Source: an uncultured Azospirillum sp.
GTDB taxonomy: Bacteria > Pseudomonadota > Alphaproteobacteria > Azospirillales > Azospirillaceae
Reading direction: 5' to 3'
Length of the DNA stretch: 8,081 nt
Assembly: GCA_937960755.1 (NCBI GenBank)
Contig: CALGOL010000337.1
Span: 1-8,081, forward strand
Below the pieces are notes generated by a model. That model saw only the letters and a list, made by a program, of their open reading frames with translations. It ran no database searches and had not been told where the DNA came from. Positions 4,884-8,081 of the stretch are shown here, in pieces. The position numbers and the translations under genes were made by a program. Within the stretch, counting starts at the first letter, position 1. Each line of letters opens with the position of its first letter.

Positions 4884-6326
4884 TCAGAACGGCGACTTCG
4901 TCACCAAACCCCACACGGGGTTGTTGATGGCCATGTCCATATCGCGGGCGAAGATGGCGAAGCCGTCATAGCCGTGATACGGGCCCGAGTAGTCCCACGA
5001 GTGCATCTGGCGGAAGGGCAAGCCCATCTTCTGGAAGACGTACTTTTCCTTGATGCCCGAAGCGACGAGGTCGGGGCGGATGGCTTCGACGAACTTCTCC
5101 AGCTCGAAAGCGGTGACGTCGTCGTAAATCAGCGTGCCTTCCTTCACATAGTGCGGGGTGCGCTGATAGTCGTCGTTGTGGGCGAATTCGTAACCGGTGC
5201 CGACAACTTCCATGCCCAGGTCGTGATAGGCGTCGACCACGTGGCGCGGACGCAGGCCGCCGACGTAGATCATCACCTTCTTGCCTTCAAGGCGGGTGCG
5301 GTACTTGGCGATCACGGCGTCGACCAGCGGCTGGTACTTCGCGATGACCTTTTCCGCGTTTTCCTTGATCTTGTCGTCGAACAGCGCGGCGATCTTACGC
5401 AGCGAGTCGGCGATCTGCGACGGACCAAAGAAGTTGTATTCCATCCACGGAATGCCGAACTTCTCTTCCATGTGACGCGCGATGTAGTTCATCGAGCGAT
5501 AGCAGTGGATCAGGTTGACCTTCGCCTTCGGGGTGTTTTCCAGCTCGGCCAGGGTGCCGTCGCCGGACCACTGAGCGATCACGCGCAGGCCCATTTCTTC
5601 CAGCAGGATGCGGGAAGACCAGGCGTCGCCGCCGATGTTGTAGTCGCCGATGACCGTGACGTCGTACGGGGTCGATTCAAAGCCGGCCTTGGGCTCGGTC
5701 TTTTCAAAGATCCAGTCGCGGATGGTGTCGTTGGCGATGTGGTGGCCCAGCGACTGGGAAACGCCGCGGAAGCCTTCGCAACGCACCGGGATGATCGGCT
5801 TGCCGATTTCCGCCGCCTTGTCGCGCGCCACCGCTTCGATGTCGTCGCCGATCAGGCCGATCGGGCATTCCGACTGGATCGACAGGCCGTTGACCAGCGG
5901 GAACAGTTCGTTGATTTCGTCAATCGCCTTGCGCAGCTTCTTGTCGCCGCCGAACACGATGTCCTTCTCCTGGAAATCCGAGGTGAAGTGCATGGTGCCC
6001 CAGCTATCGACGCCGGTGTCGCCGATGTAGTAGTTGCGGCGGCCGGACCAGGAGTAGTAGCCGCAGCCGACCGGGCCGTGGGAGATGTGGATCATGTCCT
6101 TGATCGGACCCCACACCACGCCCTTGGAGCCGGCGTAAGCGCAGCCGCGAATGGTCATCACGCCAGGGATCGACTTGATGTTCGACTTGACGCCGCAGTC
6201 CTTGGCTTCGGCTTCCAGCACGTTGATGTGCTTGGCGCGACGCTTGCGGGACTTCTCGGGATAAGCTTCAAGGACCTTCTCGACGAGATCTTTCACGTCG
6301 ACGTCCTGGTTCGTGGACAGGCTCAT
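4884..6326 (-). CDS. nifD: Nitrogenase MoFe protein alpha subunit NifD
   Basis: This is the alpha subunit of MoFe protein, which holds the FeMo-cofactor where N2 is reduced. The product is 480 aa, and its numbering coincides with Azotobacter NifD. P-cluster cysteines are C62 (RGCAYAGSKG), C88 (GPVGCGYY) and C154 (SECPIGLIGDD). FeMo-co ligands are C275 (LIHCYRSMNY) and H442 (QMHSWDYSGPYHGYDG). Active-site V70, R96, Q191, H195 and R359 are all present, so the enzyme looks fully functional and of the molybdenum type. The frame is open to 6356, but ATG 6326 is chosen because AGGAGG lies 9 nt upstream and the sequence before it (MKNSRRRPAA) is not part of the family. It is the second gene of the operon: 136 bp after nifH, with a strong hairpin in that gap, and 28 bp before nifK. 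Expression should follow the nifH sigma-54/NifA promoter. Confidence 0.98.
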   Translation of the reverse strand: MSLSTNQDVDVKDLVEKVLEAYPEKSRKRRAKHINVLEAEAKDCGVKSNIKSIPGVMTIRGCAYAGSKGVVWGPIKDMIHISHGPVGCGYYSWSGRRNYYIGDTGVDSWGTMHFTSDFQEKDIVFGGDKKLRKAIDEINELFPLVNGLSIQSECPIGLIGDDIEAVARDKAAEIGKPIIPVRCEGFRGVSQSLGHHIANDTIRDWIFEKTEPKAGFESTPYDVTVIGDYNIGGDAWSSRILLEEMGLRVIAQWSGDGTLAELENTPKAKVNLIHCYRSMNYIARHMEEKFGIPWMEYNFFGPSQIADSLRKIAALFDDKIKENAEKVIAKYQPLVDAVIAKYRTRLEGKKVMIYVGGLRPRHVVDAYHDLGMEVVGTGYEFAHNDDYQRTPHYVKEGTLIYDDVTAFELEKFVEAIRPDLVASGIKEKYVFQKMGLPFRQMHSWDYSGPYHGYDGFAIFARDMDMAINNPVWGLVTKSPF

Positions 6327-6410
6327 AGCTGCCGGCCTCCTGCGTGAATTCTTCAATGCGGGCGCATGGGGGGAGGGGGGCCCGCGAGACGGATTTGTTC
6401 AGGAGGAAGC

Positions 6411-6441
6411 GTCCCCGGTCCGGCCGCGACCGGCCGGGAAC
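6411..6441 (-). other. Highly stable intercistronic stem-loop between nifH and nifD
   Basis: On the minus strand an 8-bp outer stem (GTTCCCGG with CCGGGGAC, one T-G wobble) stacks on a 4-bp CCGG/CCGG inner stem. The loop is TCGCGG and there is a single bulged A, for 12 base pairs in 31 nt. It lies 21 nt after the nifH stop. The sequence after it (GCTTCCTCCTGAAC) lacks a U-run, so it is not a standard terminator. Similar nifH 3' structures are thought to stabilise nifH mRNA or lower nifDK read-through, so that Fe protein is made in excess. Confidence 0.7.
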
Positions 6442-6462
6442 GAATTCCTCGCCAGACCAAAA

Positions 6463-7344
6463 TTAGGCCTTGGCGCCTTCCTTGGCCTGCAACTCGGCGA
6501 GCTGCTGCTCTTCGGACTTCATGATGCCGAAGTCCATCAGCATTTCTTCCAGTTCTTCCATGGTGATCGGGGTCGGGATCGTGCCGTTGCCCTTGTTCGC
6601 ATGGATCTTGGAAGCCAGCTGACGGTATTCGCCGGCCTGCTTGCTGTCCGGAGCGTATTCGATCACGGTCATGCGGCGCAGTTCGGCGTGCTGAACGCCG
6701 TTGTCGCGCGGCACGAAGTGGATCAGCTGGGTGCCCAGGCGCTTCGCCAGCGCGTCGGCCAGATCCCATTCCTTGTCGGTCTTGCGCTCGTTGCAGACCA
6801 GGCCGCCCAAGCGCACGCCGCCGGAGTTGGCGTACTTCAAGATGCCCTTGGCGATGTTGTTGGCGGCGTACAGCGCCATCATTTCGCCCGACATGACGAT
6901 GTAGATTTCCTGGGCCTTGTTTTCACGGATCGGCATGGCGAAGCCGCCGCAGACCACGTCGCCCAGCACGTCGTAGGACACGTAGTCCACGTCGTCGTAA
7001 GCGCCGTTTTCTTCCAGGAAGTTGATCGAGGTGATGACGCCGCGGCCGGCGCAGCCGACGCCCGGTTCCGGACCGCCGGATTCAACGCACTTGATGCCCT
7101 TGTAGCCGATCTTCAGAACGTCTTCGAGTTCCAGATCTTCCACCGAGCCGGCTTCAGCGGCCAAGTGCAGAACGGTGTCCTGAGCCTTGGCGTGCAGGAT
7201 GAGGCGGGTCGAGTCGGCCTTGGGGTCGCAGCCGACGATCAGGATCCGCTGATCCATTTCGACGAGAGCGGCGAGCGTGTTCTGCGAGGTGGTGGACTTG
7301 CCGATGCCGCCCTTACCGTAGAACGCAATCTGACGCAGGCTCAT
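6463..7344 (-). CDS. nifH: Nitrogenase iron protein NifH
   Basis: NifH (dinitrogenase reductase) is a homodimeric ATPase with one [4Fe-4S] cluster. It donates electrons to MoFe protein and also takes part in P-cluster and FeMo-co maturation. The product is 293 aa. The P-loop GKGGIGKS is at 10-17 and VGCDPKADST at 37-46. Cluster ligands are C98 (GPEPGVGCAGRG) and C132 (DVLGDVVCGGF), with switch II D125-D129. R101 is the arginine that DraT ADP-ribosylates in Rhodospirillum and Azospirillum, so post-translational control is possible (inference). ATG 7344 is chosen because GAAGGAG lies 7 nt upstream. The in-frame upstream extension to 7449 overlaps the promoter and is arginine-rich, so it is not coding. 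It is the first gene of nifHDK, with a leader of about 78 nt. The NifA site and -24/-12 promoter show nitrogen- and oxygen-controlled expression. Confidence 0.99.
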   Translation of the reverse strand: MSLRQIAFYGKGGIGKSTTSQNTLAALVEMDQRILIVGCDPKADSTRLILHAKAQDTVLHLAAEAGSVEDLELEDVLKIGYKGIKCVESGGPEPGVGCAGRGVITSINFLEENGAYDDVDYVSYDVLGDVVCGGFAMPIRENKAQEIYIVMSGEMMALYAANNIAKGILKYANSGGVRLGGLVCNERKTDKEWDLADALAKRLGTQLIHFVPRDNGVQHAELRRMTVIEYAPDSKQAGEYRQLASKIHANKGNGTIPTPITMEELEEMLMDFGIMKSEEQQLAELQAKEGAKA

Positions 7345-7432
7345 AGGGGTGCTCCTTCTTTGGATGCCTGATGAGGTACCGGAGGATCTCTCTTGGCGCC
7401 GGCTTCTTCGCCGCCGCCCATGCCCCTTTATA

Positions 7433-7449
7433 AGCACGCGCCGTGCCAA
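7433..7449 (-). promoter_or_regulatory. Sigma-54 (-24/-12) promoter of nifHDK
   Basis: On the minus strand TTGGCACGGCGCGTGCT matches TTGGCACG-N4-TTGCW with a single deviation in the -12 box (GTGC for TTGC). The GG and GC are exactly 10 nt apart. The predicted start is near 7422, about 78 nt before the nifH ATG. This is the expected RpoN promoter of NifA-controlled genes. Confidence 0.92.
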
Positions 7450-7513
7450 CTCGATCTTGCGTGTTAACTCCTTGTTTTAGCGTCATTTTGCGATTCAAAG
7501 CGTCGCGAAGGGT

Positions 7514-7542
7514 TTTGTCGGGCCTGTGACGAACCCGACAAA
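7514..7542. repeat. Nine-bp inverted repeat embracing the NifA site
   Basis: TTTGTCGGG (7514-7522) and CCCGACAAA (7534-7542) are perfect inverted arms around 11 nt. A further CCCGACA copy follows at 7544-7550. The NifA half-site TGT (7525-7527) lies in the loop and its ACA partner (7538-7540) is in the right arm. On the minus strand the repeat follows the NRDE gene, so it may also act as that gene's 3' hairpin, though no U-run follows. Confidence 0.55.
7525..7540 (-). promoter_or_regulatory. NifA upstream activator site
   Basis: TGTGACGAACCCGACA has the NifA consensus TGT-N10-ACA, which reads the same on both strands. Its centre is about 110 bp upstream of the predicted nifH start, inside the usual range. 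The AT-richer DNA between it and the promoter (about 7461-7500) would suit bending, but no clear IHF site was found. The site is partly embedded in a larger inverted repeat (7514-7542). Confidence 0.82.
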
Positions 7543-7552
7543 GCCCGACATT

Positions 7553-7571
7553 TTGTCCGGTTATAGGACAA
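7553..7571. promoter_or_regulatory. Palindrome with TGT-N11-ACA spacing, possible second activator site
   Basis: TTGTCC (7553-7558) and GGACAA (7566-7571) are perfect 6-bp arms around GGTTATA. The TGT and ACA half-sites are 11 nt apart rather than the canonical 10, so it is either a non-standard NifA site or the target of another regulator. It spans the stop codon of the NRDE gene and lies about 140 bp upstream of the nifH start. Confidence 0.35.
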
Positions 7572-8081
7572 CCCCCCACGCCGCCTCGTCCGGGCGGCCG
7601 GGGCAAAAGCGCCAGACCGGCCGATTGTCGGCGACGCCGGGGGCGGGCAGGGCGGCCAGCGAGGATGAAACCGTGCCGAAGCCGCTGGAAAGCTTGAAGT
7701 TCATCGCGCCGGTCTCCGCCTCGCCGTCCCATTGTCGGGAGGACAACAATTCCTCCCACGGCCGCCACGACGCTGGTTCGGCTGGATCGGGCGCTGGGCT
7801 CTCGGCGAATTTCGCACGATAACGAACGATCCGCGGGTCGATGGGATCGTTGAGATCGAAGGCGGTCAACATATGCAGGCCGGGCGGCGCGGCGGCGACG
7901 TTCGGGCGGTTTGTCAGGTTCTCGCCACGATGAGACACGACAAAGGCGTCGCGATTGTCGGCTAGCAGCAGATTGAACGGGCGATAGGCGCGGGTGTCGA
8001 GGTCGCGCAGCGCTTCGGCCGCCTCGGCCGCGTCGGCGAAGTCCAGCGCGTCCAGCACCAGTTCGCCGCGCGAGCGCTTGC
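7561..8081 (-). CDS. NRDE (TANGO2-like) family protein, 3' part (5' end beyond the right edge)
   Basis: About 173 C-terminal residues are visible, ending at TAA 7563-7561. The frame stays open to the window edge and reads KRSRGELVLDALDFADA at its start, so the GTG at 8058 is internal and the true start is outside. The motif RGELVL, then AYRPFNLLLADNRDAFVVSH and the final part (GFGTVSSSLAALP...W.F.PG) fit the NRDE family (formerly DUF833, TANGO2-like). Members have an Ntn-hydrolase-like fold whose N-terminal 'MC...NRDE' portion is not in the window. The biochemical function is not settled. The family is usually about 250 aa, so roughly 70-80 residues are missing. It is co-directional with nifH. 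Its stop lies about 110 bp upstream of the nifH -24 box and within the regulatory palindromes; nothing suggests a role in nitrogen fixation. Confidence 0.75.
   Translation of the reverse strand, partial: KRSRGELVLDALDFADAAEAAEALRDLDTRAYRPFNLLLADNRDAFVVSHRGENLTNRPNVAAAPPGLHMLTAFDLNDPIDPRIVRYRAKFAESPAPDPAEPASWRPWEELLSSRQWDGEAETGAMNFKLSSGFGTVSSSLAALPAPGVADNRPVWRFCPGRPDEAAWGVVL

Noticed and set aside
4974..6347. 457-codon plus-strand frame antisense to nifD
   Set aside because: Shadow of nifD: low-complexity V/A/D/H/R-rich translation with no domain and no ribosome binding site of note.
6327..6356. 10-residue N-terminal extension of NifD (MKNSRRRPAA)
   Set aside because: The AGGAGG site lies within it and points to ATG 6326, which gives a protein colinear with Azotobacter NifD.
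6313..7371. 352-codon plus-strand frame antisense to nifH
   Set aside because: Shadow of nifH with the same V/A/H-rich composition; it also overlaps the intercistronic hairpin.
7345..7449. 35-residue N-terminal extension of NifH
   Set aside because: It includes the -12/-24 promoter and is arginine-rich; ATG 7344 has an ideal Shine-Dalgarno sequence and matches family length.
8056..8058. GTG as the start of the NRDE-family gene
   Set aside because: The frame continues upstream to the window edge with family-like sequence (RSRGELVL), so this codon is internal.

Overview
The window looks like chromosomal DNA of a free-living, flagellated, nitrogen-fixing alphaproteobacterium, most likely of the Rhodospirillales (Rhodospirillum/Magnetospirillum/Phaeospirillum relatives). 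The reasons are the close match of the NifH, NifD and NifK translations to that group as I remember it, high-GC codon use, sigma-54 promoters in front of both nifH and the flagellar hook gene, and an M17 aminopeptidase start and an NRDE-family gene typical of such genomes. The exact genus cannot be fixed from the sequence alone.

Layout, left to right. (1) Positions 1-170 (minus) hold the 5' end of an M17 leucyl-aminopeptidase-like gene that starts at TTG. (2) A 258-bp divergent spacer carries two overlapping inverted repeats and a near-canonical sigma-54 promoter facing right. (3) flgE, the flagellar hook protein, is complete at 429-1817 (plus). (4) From 1858 to about 3180 there is a distinct, partly lower-GC segment. 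It has two unrecognised minus-strand genes (233 and 79 codons) and a roughly 300-bp gene-free stretch with a candidate sigma-70 promoter and short inverted repeats, which could form a long structured leader. (5) A strong intrinsic terminator capped by a GAAA tetraloop, preceded by another stem-loop, ends the nif operon. (6) nifK, nifD and nifH lie on the minus strand from 3296 to 7344, so transcription runs nifH-nifD-nifK. A very stable stem-loop sits between nifH and nifD. (7) The nifH control region (7345-7560) has a textbook -24/-12 promoter and an upstream NifA site (TGT-N10-ACA), plus additional palindromes. (8) The window ends inside an NRDE/TANGO2-like gene on the minus strand.

Together the nif genes encode the complete structural molybdenum nitrogenase: NifH Fe protein plus NifD2K2 MoFe protein, with every cluster-binding residue of NifH and NifD present. 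NifK shows the interesting deviation. The serine that reversibly ligates the P-cluster in Azotobacter (beta-Ser188) is alanine here, while the residue equivalent to beta-Phe99 is tyrosine. This is the Tyr/Ala arrangement known from Gluconacetobacter diazotrophicus, where tyrosine serves as the oxygen ligand. NifH keeps the arginine (R101) that DraT ADP-ribosylates in Rhodospirillum, yet draT/draG are not the immediate upstream neighbours. No clearly new defence or mobile system is visible. The best unexplained part is the unrecognised two-gene unit and its leader between flgE and nif.
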